A stretch of 64,000 nucleotides of DNA from Reticulascus tulasneorum (Eukaryota; Ascomycota; Sordariomycetes; Glomerellales; Reticulascaceae). Below the pieces are notes generated by a model. It was not told the DNA's origin, did not search any database, and saw nothing but the letters and a program-made list of their open reading frames with translations. The DNA lies in assembly GCA_001557505.1 (NCBI GenBank), contig LSAX01000011.1:1612001-1676000 (forward strand), in the 5' to 3' direction. A program made the translations under genes and the position numbers. Shown here piece by piece: positions 1 to 8,964 of this stretch. Numbering within the stretch: position 1 is the stretch's first letter; each line of letters begins with the position of its first letter.

Positions 1-1436
1 CCCCTCTGTTGCGCCTGCCACTGCCGTAGTATCTCATCGACTGCGCCGGCAATCTGCGGCGCGAATGGGTCGTCCGGTTGCAGGGGGGTGAAGTCTCCAG
101 AGGAGTTGGGCACGGAGTAAAAGTCAGACTCCACCGAAAAGTTCCCGTCACTGTCCTCGGAAGTGGCCATGCATTCCGAAATGTCGGACATGCGGCGGGG
201 AGCGACGCGTTTCTGCCCGTGGCGGGGAGGTTTGATATCGGGAAACGGCCGGGGCTTCAGCCGCAGTACCATAGGTGTTGGTGCCTTCGACTTTGGCCCA
301 AGGATGGTTGGAACATCTGGTGATGAGGATTGCGAGACTGGCTGGGTTGCGCTGTCATGTTTTCGGTTCGGGATGTGCGCTGTGGTGTCTTGGGCTAGCT
401 TAAGAGCAGACACGTCTGTAGCAGGACGTCTGCCACCGTTGTCCCTGACTACGATTTCTGCATCGCTTTCGTTTGCGTTTGGTTTCACGGGTCTCAGGTC
501 TGAGTTTCCTTTCACTCGTCTCAAGATTTTGGGTCCATGACCCCCAATCCCACTCGTGGAGCTATTCGAAGGGCTAGGCGTGTTCCTGGCCTCCCAAAGC
601 TTGGTGCCCATCTCCTCGGGTCGGAGGGCAGCTGGAAAGCTATGCCGATTTCTTGCGGTTGCGTCTTTTGCCGAGGCGGTTCTCGTGCTACGCTCTTTAA
701 GACTGCGGGCCCGACGTTCCGGCAGCGAGACTTCCATCGGGCCAGCTGTCAAGTTCGACTTGACTTTGGCAATAACGGCAGCCGCGAACTCCTTGCCATA
801 CTGCTCATCCGGTCTTTGACTCTCGGCCATTTGTTTGCTCGGCGAAGACTCCCTGGTTGCTGTCTTCTGCGGCTTGGCCTCTAGCCCGGATGCTCTTCGC
901 GGTGCTCCATCACTAACAGGCCTAGTTTGACGGGCACCATTCTCCTTGCGAACAGTTTCGTGGGCAGCGTCAACTATTGCCGCATCCATTGTGTTTAAGC
1001 CTTCGCAAGAGGGGTAGCCGCGAAGCGAAGCGTAACCCGAGTCAGCCGGGATGTCGCACTGTATCTCATCCATTGCCTCTTGGCGAGCTTGCGACTTGAC
1101 GGTTTTGATGAACTTCTGCACTGGCGTCACATCCTGGTGTACTGGCTTGCCATCCCAGCTGTCGATGGCTTCAGCCTCCTTTTTAAGAGAGTCCTGGGAT
1201 CCCCGATCTCTTAGGTGTTTTCGGGGAGACGTCTTTGCCGCTGGGACTTTGGCTGCTTCTGCAGCCCTGTACGGGAGGTGATAACCACCACGGGGCTCGA
1301 AGGAGAGGCGACGGGTCCCTCCTCCTGCATTGGTGCTGCTTTTCCAGCCTGTCTTTGAGTATCGGCAAGATGCGTCAGTCCATGCGACTTCGTCCCGAGG
1401 TAGTTCCACATGGCCGGCGTAAGACACCCGATTCAT
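1..1436 (-). CDS. Unrecognised disordered protein, C-terminus cut by window edge
   Basis: An uninterrupted minus-strand frame runs from an ATG at 1436 to the left edge: 478 codons are visible and the stop lies outside. The start MNRVSYAGHVELPRDEVAW is the first in-frame ATG of the open stretch. The protein is hydrophilic and low in hydrophobic runs. It has Lys/Arg-rich patches (KTSPRKHLRDR near residue 90, ERRARSLKERSTR near residue 255), many Ser/Pro/Thr stretches, and an acidic segment near residue 430 (SEDSDGNFSVESDFYS). I see no catalytic motif, signal peptide or membrane span. Codon composition stays coding-like throughout, which is why I accept it although both termini are unproven. A nuclear or scaffold role would fit the composition but is only a guess. 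I do not recognise the family. Its promoter would lie in 1437-2765. Confidence 0.72.
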   Translation of the reverse strand, partial: MNRVSYAGHVELPRDEVAWTDASCRYSKTGWKSSTNAGGGTRRLSFEPRGGYHLPYRAAEAAKVPAAKTSPRKHLRDRGSQDSLKKEAEAIDSWDGKPVHQDVTPVQKFIKTVKSQARQEAMDEIQCDIPADSGYASLRGYPSCEGLNTMDAAIVDAAHETVRKENGARQTRPVSDGAPRRASGLEAKPQKTATRESSPSKQMAESQRPDEQYGKEFAAAVIAKVKSNLTAGPMEVSLPERRARSLKERSTRTASAKDATARNRHSFPAALRPEEMGTKLWEARNTPSPSNSSTSGIGGHGPKILRRVKGNSDLRPVKPNANESDAEIVVRDNGGRRPATDVSALKLAQDTTAHIPNRKHDSATQPVSQSSSPDVPTILGPKSKAPTPMVLRLKPRPFPDIKPPRHGQKRVAPRRMSDISECMATSEDSDGNFSVESDFYSVPNSSGDFTPLQPDDPFAPQIAGAVDEILRQWQAQQR

Positions 1437-2765
1437 GGGCAAAACCTCCCTACTCGCAATACGACGACGCCGCCTCTGGTTCGGCTCCGGATATTCCACC
1501 GCCCGCCACGAGTTGATCCCGCCGGGAGCCTGATCTGTCAATTGACCCATGGTGTGATTGTGCGAAACTCTGTTCGACTAAAACGAGACGGTAGGCAGAC
1601 AGCAGACTCGCGCACGCTTTGCGAACTGCGCAATTGGGATGGTTTGGAGGGGAAATGAACACATTGGAATAGCTGCGAAAACGGCTGCCTCCCTAGGACG
1701 AAAGGGAAATCGTCGAAGAGCGCAGCTGCGCTCTTCGCCGGTGTGTCAGTGTTGGGGTCCGTTTCGGGGGTCCTAGATCATTAGGCCAAGCGTGTCAGCC
1801 AATGACACAGATGTCATCGCCACATCGGCCGCTCAAAACGGACGTCGAGCATGCAGGCTGCGACTGACTGCATCGACCTGCATGAAACCTGGCACCGCGG
1901 TGAACCAGTTCGGGCCCTGATGGGATGCCCTAGAGGGCAGCGTAACAGCGCGTTTGTGCCCTTCGACTGAATCGCTGATAGCAGTTGCGAAAGCGTCTAT
2001 TCAGAGAAATGAGAAGTTCATCAGGGCGAGTATATTAATAACTGAGGCTGCCACAATGGACACAATGGAGTATGTCCTGTACGAAGGAAACGAATCAGTA
2101 ATTTATCAATTGTTGACCCAGCCTCACACCACCAGCCCCGACGAATCAAAACCGTCAAAATGTCGCGGAGCACAGCCCGTTCAGCCACAATCACTGAAGA
2201 CACCCAGTAAGTTGGGCATCCTTGCCGATCGTGTACTACAAAGAGTTCAGGGACAGATCAGACGCTAACGTCGCATTTACAACAGAGTCTACTCATCGTC
2301 ACGGCCAGTGATGCTCGAGGATTACATCTTCAGCTCACCGACATCTGTCGACAAGCTTGTGTCAATCGCGATGGGAGCACAGCCCCATGATGAGATCTCT
2401 CGAGAAAAGTTCAGCGAAACAAAGCTAGGCCTTGCCGAATGGGACAAGAATTGGACGAAGTCGAGTTGGCGGTAACCTCACTTATAAGCTACATGGTGTT
2501 CGCTTAACATCTGGCGTTTGGCGGGGTCGGGGCATCCAGATAAGAGGCGCACTTAGGTTTAAAGACAGGCGTTTTGTGTGGAATGATTTCCATTATTGGG
2601 CAAATAGCTATATCGGGTATCTGGGGATATATGAGCATCTTGAACTGGGCATGAACATCGAGTCAGCACAGTTAGATAGATACAGTTATGAGCATGAATG
2701 TCTTCCTCTGCTAATCCCCTACCAAAATCATGAGAATGCCACACACAGGTCACTAATGGTTGATC
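1437..2765. other. Intergenic, 1.3 kb
   Basis: Lies between the start of the truncated gene and the stop of the BTB gene, both on the minus strand. It should hold the promoter of the former and the 3' flank of the latter. A CCAAT pentamer (1799-1803) sits inside a perfect 6-bp inverted repeat (1792-1797 and 1803-1808). The part after 1950 becomes more AT-rich. Small open frames here begin at non-ATG codons and look random. Confidence 0.6.
1792..1808. promoter_or_regulatory. CCAAT box within a short inverted repeat
   Basis: GTGTCA and TGACAC flank a 5-nt spacer, and CCAAT overlaps the spacer and right arm. It lies about 360 bp upstream of the ATG at 1436. The CCAAT-binding (HAP) complex is a general fungal activator; binding here is inference. 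Confidence 0.3.
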
Positions 2766-3768
2766 TTATACGCCATGGGAGTCTATGCTGCAACTAGAAT
2801 CCTTGCCCGATCGAACGCAGTGCAGGCAGAGCCCGATACTTTCGTTGAACGTGTCCACACTCCTACAACGGTTTCTCCTGTATTCTGGCGTGCCATGCTT
2901 GTAACCATACGTACATTGAGCACTTGATTCCGCAGGGATCGGATCAGGAACCACATTTGCTGCCTCTAGTGCCCTGGAGATAGAGATGCGGCTTAAGTAC
3001 GCTGGCCAGAGATGCTCTCTTTCCAACAACTTTAAATATGCATATGCATATTTGCTTGTCCATCCACACTTGTGGACGCACAGCCCATGCCCATCGTTTA
3101 TTCCTGCTATGAGAATCTCTGCTACTTTCAACCTTGCGATGCCTCTCTGTTCTTCTAGCAGACCTGTCCATGTGCCCGTCAGTCATATGTCCAAACAGAT
3201 AATCCAGGTACCTACAGAAGACCCTCCAGGTCATAACAGACTCGACGTCGTCACGTGAGAGCGCAAGGTAAGGTCCATCATAGGTTAATATCAATGCTCT
3301 CGTGATCTCTTTGAACGCTTTTGCGTTCTGGAATAGATATGCCGCGGCAGTAAGAAGCATTAGGTTGCCATATTCTCCTCTCGAGGGTCGAAGCCAACTT
3401 TCGCTCGCAAACCTCAGGGCATTAACGCAATCATACTTGTCTGCGGTGACGGCAACAGCGAGGACATCACCTGCAGCAAGGGTTTGAGGCACTCCTCTGT
3501 TCTGATGGTGAAGAATAGCACAGATAAGTTTCAGCGCAACAGCATTGTCTTCAGGCAGCGGTATCTTGGCAGGCCTATCGCGACGGAGCATATCATGACC
3601 TTCCTTCCAGTCCGGCCCTAACATGGCGGAGAAGGGTTTCGAGGCTGCCATCAAGAACGTCGAATGAACACGAAGTTCTGCCTCTTCTGGCCCAACAATC
3701 AGGATAACATCGCCATCTGCAGCAATCTCGACAACTGTGGTTATCCTGCTGTCTTTTGGGGTTTCCAT
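2766..3768 (-). CDS. BTB/POZ domain protein
   Basis: Two exons: 3768-3216 and 3163-2766, giving 316 aa. The 52-nt intron (3164-3215) has donor GTAGGT, a CTGAC branch point and acceptor ACAG. Splicing joins ...TWRVF to CLLEEQRGIARL, restoring the LEEQR-type helix usual after fungal BTB domains. Without splicing the frame continues into a low-quality tail. Residues about 15-120 carry the BTB fold: DGDVILIVGPEEAELRVHS, then FLMAASKPFSAML and a long helical half. The C-terminal part is Cys-rich (CVHKCGW near residue 220, CLHC near residue 300), a common arrangement in filamentous-fungal BTB proteins that may bind metal. I start at the ATG at 3768 (METPKD); a frame extension to 3990 is less protein-like. 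BTB domains mediate dimerisation or Cul3 binding, but the partner here is unknown. Divergent from the methyltransferase at 4382. Confidence 0.8.
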
Positions 3769-4143
3769 GCCGGTTTCTAGTAGCCTGTCGCTGTTATCTG
3801 ATGGTATCGTCAGGCTCTGGGTCGGCAGGCACTGGGGAATAGTGTAGTAGCACGTGAGAGATAACGGGAAATCAGATATATTCCCTAGAATGGCTACTTT
3901 ATAGATTGCGTGACAATCCTTCGTATGTGCAGATGCCTCAGGATTACTTACCTTGGACCAATTAAATGGCACTCGAATGTTATAGAGCATCTGGGCGAAA
4001 CCAATGCACTAATTTACAATGTCTATAGCACTTCGGGCCCTATACGGCCCCGCGGTTTACAGCGCATTTAGTTGGATACGCTAAAAGGAGGGGTCGGGCA
4101 GGGATTAAGTTTCATGCCTGAGGCCTAACAACGCCAAGGGACC

Positions 4144-4165
4144 CGATAAGAGCTCGATAAGAGCT
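4144..4165 (+). promoter_or_regulatory. Tandem GATA sites
   Basis: The 11-mer CGATAAGAGCT is repeated exactly in tandem, giving two GATAAG cores one helical turn apart, about 220-240 bp upstream of the methyltransferase ATG. Fungal GATA factors (AreA/NIT2 and SreA types) bind HGATAR, often as closely spaced pairs. Occupancy is inference. Confidence 0.4.
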
Positions 4166-4298
4166 CCAACCCGCGTCGTCGGCTTTAGCTCCTGTCTTCT
4201 CTTTCCCTGCCCTACCTTCCACCATTTATTGTGTCAGGAAGCTGAGAATATTCGACACACCCTCAATGGGTCTGGCGAGGTATGAGTCACACACACAC

Positions 4299-4306
4299 TA
4301 TTTATA
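4299..4306 (+). promoter_or_regulatory. TATA-like box
   Basis: TATTTATA lies about 80 bp upstream of the methyltransferase ATG (4382) and is followed by a pyrimidine-rich stretch, a typical fungal core-promoter layout. Confidence 0.4.
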
Positions 4307-4381
4307 GCTGAATCAGTTCCCCTCGCAGCTCGCAGCTCTCAGCTCATTTCTGCCCATGTTCCACCCTTCTATCTGAGCACA

Positions 4382-5329
4382 ATGGTTTCCTACGCTAAAG
4401 CAAACGAAGTATTCTGGGCCATATTCTTCCCCTGGCTCTTTATGTCATACTCTCTCTACTACCTCCCTGGCACCATTCTCCGCCTTATCCGCACAGGCAA
4501 CAGTTCCGCACTCTTCTCCTGGCACCGTCTCCAAAGCGCCTGGTTCGGAGCCTTCTGGGCCTGGGCCGGCCCCAATGTGCGAAAGAACGCCGAGAGGCGA
4601 GTCGTCCCGTTGCTGCTCGGCAAGGTACACAACGGCTGCCAGACCGAGCAGCCGGCCATTCCGCCGGTGAATGGCATCGTCTTGGAGATTGGGGCCGGCT
4701 CTGGCATGTGGGTCAGCCTGTTTGCCAATCTAGACATAGACAAGTCTGCCGGAGAGGCGAGGCAGCGCAAGCCCGACAGGAACGCAGTGCAGAAAGTCTA
4801 CGGCATCGAGCCAAATACGGGATCCCATACCGAGTTGAGGAGAAGGGTTAAGGAGGCTGGGCTCGAGGGCATATATGAGGTCGTTCCTGTGGGTATTGAA
4901 TCGCTTTCCGACCCGACGCGATGGGATGGCAAGATTGAGAAAGGAAGCGTCGATTGCATCGTCTCTGTTCTCTGTCTTTGCAGCATTCCCAAGCCGGAGG
5001 AGAATATCGCAGAACTGTACAAATATCTGAAGAAAGGCGGGACGTGGTACGTGTACGAGCATGTCAAGAATACCGACAAGTGGGTGATACGACTCTACCA
5101 AGGTAAGCGCATGGCGTCCCCTGATTCGAAGGAGAACTGTACTGACGTCGTTTTATCAGCGTACGTCAACCTCTTCTGGCCGCATATCATAGGCGGATGC
5201 GAGCTTTGTCGGAGCACGGAAGAATACTTGACACGGGCCGGCCCTTGGGAGAAGATTGACCTGGCTCGACCTGAGGGAGACCCGTGGTTTTCTCCTCTGC
5301 CCCATATATACGGAAGTTTGACGAAATGA
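4382..5329 (+). CDS. Membrane-anchored class I SAM methyltransferase (METTL7-like)
   Basis: Probable exons 4382-5102 and 5160-5329, giving 296 aa. The 57-nt intron (5103-5159, GTAAGC...TCAG) is a multiple of three without a stop, so the unspliced frame is also open. Splicing yields RLYQAYVNLFWPHIIGG, the expected family continuity. Residues about 9-32 are hydrophobic (WAIFFPWLFMSYSLYYLPG), a probable N-terminal membrane anchor. Motif I, VLEIGAGSGMW, is near residue 100; VDCIVSVLCLCSI follows near residue 195, and a GG-TWYVYEHV segment near residue 220. The C-terminal GCELCRSTEEYLTRAG matches the GC-x-L-x-R region of METTL7/UbiE-like enzymes. It would transfer a methyl group from S-adenosylmethionine; the acceptor is unknown and could be a small molecule or lipid. 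The start has a CACAATGG context. Confidence 0.85.
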   Translation: MVSYAKANEVFWAIFFPWLFMSYSLYYLPGTILRLIRTGNSSALFSWHRLQSAWFGAFWAWAGPNVRKNAERRVVPLLLGKVHNGCQTEQPAIPPVNGIVLEIGAGSGMWVSLFANLDIDKSAGEARQRKPDRNAVQKVYGIEPNTGSHTELRRRVKEAGLEGIYEVVPVGIESLSDPTRWDGKIEKGSVDCIVSVLCLCSIPKPEENIAELYKYLKKGGTWYVYEHVKNTDKWVIRLYQGKRMASPDSKENCTDVVLSAYVNLFWPHIIGGCELCRSTEEYLTRAGPWEKIDLARPEGDPWFSPLPHIYGSLTK

Positions 5330-5517
5330 CGGTACGATATTCACGGCCCAGACGGCATTAGTACGAAATCGACGACGAACATGAGGGCAAAATCAATAAT
5401 GAAAGCAGATAAGCTAGCGGCTAGTGGCGCAAGCATACTGGGCTTCAGTCCCTGAAATATCTATAGACCTGGTATTATCTAAACGCCGGGGTATCTTAAG
5501 CAGGTCCCATATAAACC

Positions 5518-8500
5518 TCATAACTCATCCTCATCATCAGTATCATACAAAAAGATTGATGTCTTCTTTTGGAATGGTATCTCAATCTTGACCTTCGCCT
5601 CTTCACTCTTCTCGGCTTTAGGCGAGAGATCTTCCTTCTTCGATCCCTCCGGTGTCGCAGGCTCACCTTTGACATCGATGTCCTCATCCGTCTCGTCTGC
5701 CATCTTCGCATCTTCCTCCTTCGCGTCGACTTCATCAAGCTGCTTCACACTGCCATCTTCCGCCGCCAATAACTTGCTTTCTCTTTTCCTGTAGAATGTC
5801 TCAAGGCAGTTGCGCCTCTGTTCCTGCGTCCAGCTTTCCACGACCAGTGCAAACTGCGTCGCGTTGGGGAAGCCAAACTCTTTGGCCATGGAGCAGAATT
5901 GCCGCTTCATGACATCCTCTGGCGGGTTATAGACGTGCGCGAGCCCTGTCGCAATTTGGACGTCATTCGCTTGGCTTTCGGCGAACAGAGCGCTGTTCCC
6001 CTCGGGATCAATATCGGAGTCTCCCGCCAGCTCTGCTCTCCGCGAAAGCTGCTCCTCAATCTTGGATGTACCAACAACTTCGGAGTTCTCGTGGGTGTAC
6101 TCAACACCTGCCGAAAGTAGAATGGCCTGGACGGCATCGCTCTTAGGCTGCTGCGCTTTCTTATCCAAGAATTCCCCCTTTGTCTTTGCGGCAAGCAAGG
6201 CAGCTAGTTGGCTCATTCCACCGTCTTCCGTATCGGCCGGTTCTTCTTTCTTGACAATGTTCAACTCCTCGTCCTTTGCCACCTTCTCCATATCAACTCC
6301 AGCAACAGTGATCCCGGCCCCAGCCTTTGCTTCTGCAATGTTGGTTTTGTTCACAATATCTCGAAGTACAAGTTGGTCCTCGCGGAAGGTGAAGAGATTC
6401 TGGAGACCAAAGATCTCGCCCTTGCGATCTGTGTCCTCCTGGACTCCCTTGAAATAGCGACGCTCGTTGGAAGCAGTGTAACCAATGTTAGCCTGCTGCT
6501 GTTTGTAAATTTGCCTGGCGTAGACTATCTCCTCAATGGTTCCTGCGGATACAAGCCGGAAAACGTCGACGTCGCGCCGTTGTCCAATTCGGTATGCTCG
6601 GTCCTGTGCCTGGAGATCATAGGAGGGATTCCAATGGGGATCAACAATAACGACCTTATTGGCGGAGGTGATATTCAGGCCTACTCCTCCAGCTTTGGTA
6701 GAGATAAGAAAGACAAACTGATTTGGGTCAGAGTTGAAGTCATCCACAGCCTTCTGTCGATCTTCGTAGCTGAGTGAGCCGTCCAGGTAGGTGACAGTAT
6801 AGCTGGTGTTGTGGAATAAATGCTGAAAGATACGAAGGAGCTTCACGCTATGCGAGAAGACCAGTACTTTGTCCCCATTCTCATGCCAGAATTTCAGAAG
6901 CTTCTTGAGAACTTTCCATTTCCCACAAAATTCCGGGTTCGCAAGATTCATGATGGACTCTCGATGTTCGTACAAGTATTCCCACATATCCGGGAAACAT
7001 GTCTGCAATATCCTCAGTTCCCTCTTCTGTTTTTCCGGTGGGTCCGACGTGGACGGAATCAAAAGAGTCACATGGTTTGCCAGCTTCTGGAGCGTTATCA
7101 CGCAAGGAAATATTATCTCTTGCCATGATTGCCCCGAAGGCAACACCTTGTGACAACACCAACCTTTTCCGGTGTTCGAGCCGCACTCACAGGGCTCAGA
7201 TAGGGTACGTAGAAGTTCGACATCGGGCCTACTGATGAATCTCTTGTACCCCTCCCTCTGTTCGTCCGTGAGAGGACAGAAAACGACTCTGTCACTCTTC
7301 TTGGGCAATTGGTGGGCTATTAGTGTTTTCATTCGTCTGAGGAAAAAGCCTGGCAACAAGTTCGCGACGAGTTTCCGTGCTGTTACTCGTGCATCTCTCA
7401 ATTGGTACAGTGTGGCATCGTGCGACTGTCCAACTTTCAGTGGGGTGGTGATGCTTCGATTCCACTCTCCCAGTGTACCAAAATGCCCGGGGTTTGTCCA
7501 GTTCAACAGTGTCCAGAGCTCCTCGTATTTGTTTTGAATGGCTGTTCCGGTCAATCCAATTCTGCAGAGAGAATTGACTTGGTTCATCGCTTTGGTGACT
7601 TCTGCGCTCTTTGCTTTCAAAGCATGACACTCGTCGGCAACCACTGCGTCCCAGCTTACCGTGTTGATCAAGCTCGAATGATTCTTATAGGTTGTATATG
7701 TCGTGATCATGATCTCAAGCCTCCCCGCCTTAGCAGTCTGCAAGACGTCTTCTTTACCTGAGCCATGAAAAAGATCGACAGTCCACCACCCCCATCGATT
7801 GAGTTCATTTTTCCAGTTCTCAATGAGCGAGCCAGGGCAGATGATTAAAACTCTCGGGTACCAGCGGCCGCCGTCCTCCCGGATTCTTCTCATGCGCTTC
7901 GCATCACGTTCATCGCCGGACTTTCCGAAAGCTGCTGTGAGGAACGCTGCAACTTGAACCGTCTTGCCCAGACCCATGTCATCGCCGAGGATGCCCCCCC
8001 TTTGATACACGAACAAGCGATGAAGAAACTTGACTCCAACGATCTGGTAGTCTCGCAGATACTGCGCTATTGATGCGGGAATGATGCCTGCGGAGTACTC
8101 CAACTCGACGTCTTCGTATGGTCTGCAAGGCTTGACGCCGGTGCTGTCGTCGAATATCGGCCGTTCCGCGAGCTCGGATAGTCTTCCACCATCCAGAAAA
8201 TCTATATCAGAATAGTCTGGGGGCAGTAGCAGCCCTGCCTCCTTGAGAACCTCTCGGTTCTTGTCAAAGTCCTTCCTACGTTCGCGCAGGTAGTCAGGTG
8301 CGCCTGCAACCTCGTAATCATCATCTTGCGCTTCTGCTTCACCGATATCTCGGTGCGCCGTAGAATCTCTTTTCGGAGGTCTGCCCTTCGCGCCCTTTTT
8401 CTTTGGTATTTTTCCGATCGAGGCCTTCTTGCCTCGCTTTTTTAACCTCTGGAGGCCATCGCCGGAATCGTCGCTCCACTGAACCTTTTCTTCGAAATCG

Positions 8501-8634
8501 ACCTCCAACTTCCGCTTGCCGAGCGCTTTGCGGCTGGGAATCGCAGGCTCGTCATCGGTGCCAGATGCTGTAGGGTCATCATCAGAAATGACCTGGACGT
8601 CATTCTCAACTGCTTGCTTGGCGTCTGGGGCCAT
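5518..8634 (-). CDS. ERCC6L2: SNF2-family DNA-dependent ATPase, ERCC6L2-like
   Basis: A single exon from ATG 8634 encodes 1038 aa; an in-frame ATG at 8817 would add 61 unconvincing residues. The N-terminus is acidic and basic with nuclear-localisation-type runs (KKRGKK, PKKKGAKGRPPKR). The helicase core starts near residue 190 (YQIVGVKFLHRL). Motif I is GDDMGLGKT near residue 215, motif II is DECH near 334 and motif III is GLTGTAIQN. The C-terminal lobe contains VLVFSHS, ISTKAGGVGLN and QAQDRAYRIGQ (about 675). After the core, GVEYTHENSEVVGTSKIE (about 842) matches the conserved segment that marks ERCC6L2/Hebo-type proteins, as distinct from CSB/Rad26. Such proteins act in the nucleus in DNA-break repair and genome maintenance. 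The C-terminal 90 residues are a Glu/Lys-rich acidic tail. The AidB-like gene ends only 330 bp upstream of its start. The subfamily call is fairly sure; the pathway is from family knowledge. Confidence 0.88.
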   Translation of the reverse strand: MAPDAKQAVENDVQVISDDDPTASGTDDEPAIPSRKALGKRKLEVDFEEKVQWSDDSGDGLQRLKKRGKKASIGKIPKKKGAKGRPPKRDSTAHRDIGEAEAQDDDYEVAGAPDYLRERRKDFDKNREVLKEAGLLLPPDYSDIDFLDGGRLSELAERPIFDDSTGVKPCRPYEDVELEYSAGIIPASIAQYLRDYQIVGVKFLHRLFVYQRGGILGDDMGLGKTVQVAAFLTAAFGKSGDERDAKRMRRIREDGGRWYPRVLIICPGSLIENWKNELNRWGWWTVDLFHGSGKEDVLQTAKAGRLEIMITTYTTYKNHSSLINTVSWDAVVADECHALKAKSAEVTKAMNQVNSLCRIGLTGTAIQNKYEELWTLLNWTNPGHFGTLGEWNRSITTPLKVGQSHDATLYQLRDARVTARKLVANLLPGFFLRRMKTLIAHQLPKKSDRVVFCPLTDEQREGYKRFISRPDVELLRTLSEPCECGSNTGKGWCCHKVLPSGQSWQEIIFPCVITLQKLANHVTLLIPSTSDPPEKQKRELRILQTCFPDMWEYLYEHRESIMNLANPEFCGKWKVLKKLLKFWHENGDKVLVFSHSVKLLRIFQHLFHNTSYTVTYLDGSLSYEDRQKAVDDFNSDPNQFVFLISTKAGGVGLNITSANKVVIVDPHWNPSYDLQAQDRAYRIGQRRDVDVFRLVSAGTIEEIVYARQIYKQQQANIGYTASNERRYFKGVQEDTDRKGEIFGLQNLFTFREDQLVLRDIVNKTNIAEAKAGAGITVAGVDMEKVAKDEELNIVKKEEPADTEDGGMSQLAALLAAKTKGEFLDKKAQQPKSDAVQAILLSAGVEYTHENSEVVGTSKIEEQLSRRAELAGDSDIDPEGNSALFAESQANDVQIATGLAHVYNPPEDVMKRQFCSMAKEFGFPNATQFALVVESWTQEQRRNCLETFYRKRESKLLAAEDGSVKQLDEVDAKEEDAKMADETDEDIDVKGEPATPEGSKKEDLSPKAEKSEEAKVKIEIPFQKKTSIFLYDTDDEDEL

Positions 8635-8964
8635 GATCTGGATGCAAAAGGCACGACTTTCGGGGCAAAAAGACGCGAAAGACGCGACTGGCTTGTTAAT
8701 GGATCTTGTGGTGGGGTTCCACATGCGACCCCTCCCCCGCACTGTCGCATGATTATGTAATCTTTCACTTTCAGGGCCATGCATTACTCTGTGCCTACCC
8801 TTCCTTAGAGAAGTCATTCAAGTGAAATGATATTTTTTTGCTATGGATTTAAAGGCCGTATAAGAGTCAATCGACTCTGAGTGATGCTAGACATAGAAGC
8901 ACTAGTATTTGAGCATCGAAGAGACCCTTTGCCAAAAATTCATCCGTAGGTGTCAAGACAGATT
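8635..8964. other. Short intergenic gap
   Basis: 330 bp between the start of the SNF2 gene and the stop of the AidB-like gene, both on the minus strand. It must contain the SNF2 promoter and the terminator of the other gene. No TATA box is obvious; an AT-rich patch lies at 8821-8850. Confidence 0.5.

Larger units (their letters stand above)
3769..4381. other. Divergent promoter region between BTB gene and methyltransferase
   Basis: 613 bp between two diverging starts. It holds two GATAAG sites in an 11-bp direct repeat (4145-4150, 4156-4161), a short CA run (4288-4298) and a TATA-like box (4299-4306). No open frame of interest. Confidence 0.6.

Noticed and set aside
1954..2268. 104-codon plus-strand frame
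   Set aside because: Does not begin with ATG, has no motif, and lies in AT-rich intergenic sequence; random.
2432..2797. 121-codon plus-strand frame overlapping the BTB 3' end
   Set aside because: Begins with TTG, overlaps the second BTB exon antisense, and has no family resemblance.
8635..8817. 61-residue N-terminal extension of the ERCC6L2-like protein
   Set aside because: Upstream in-frame ATG, but the extension is unlike family N-termini and the ATG at 8634 starts a plausible acidic leader.
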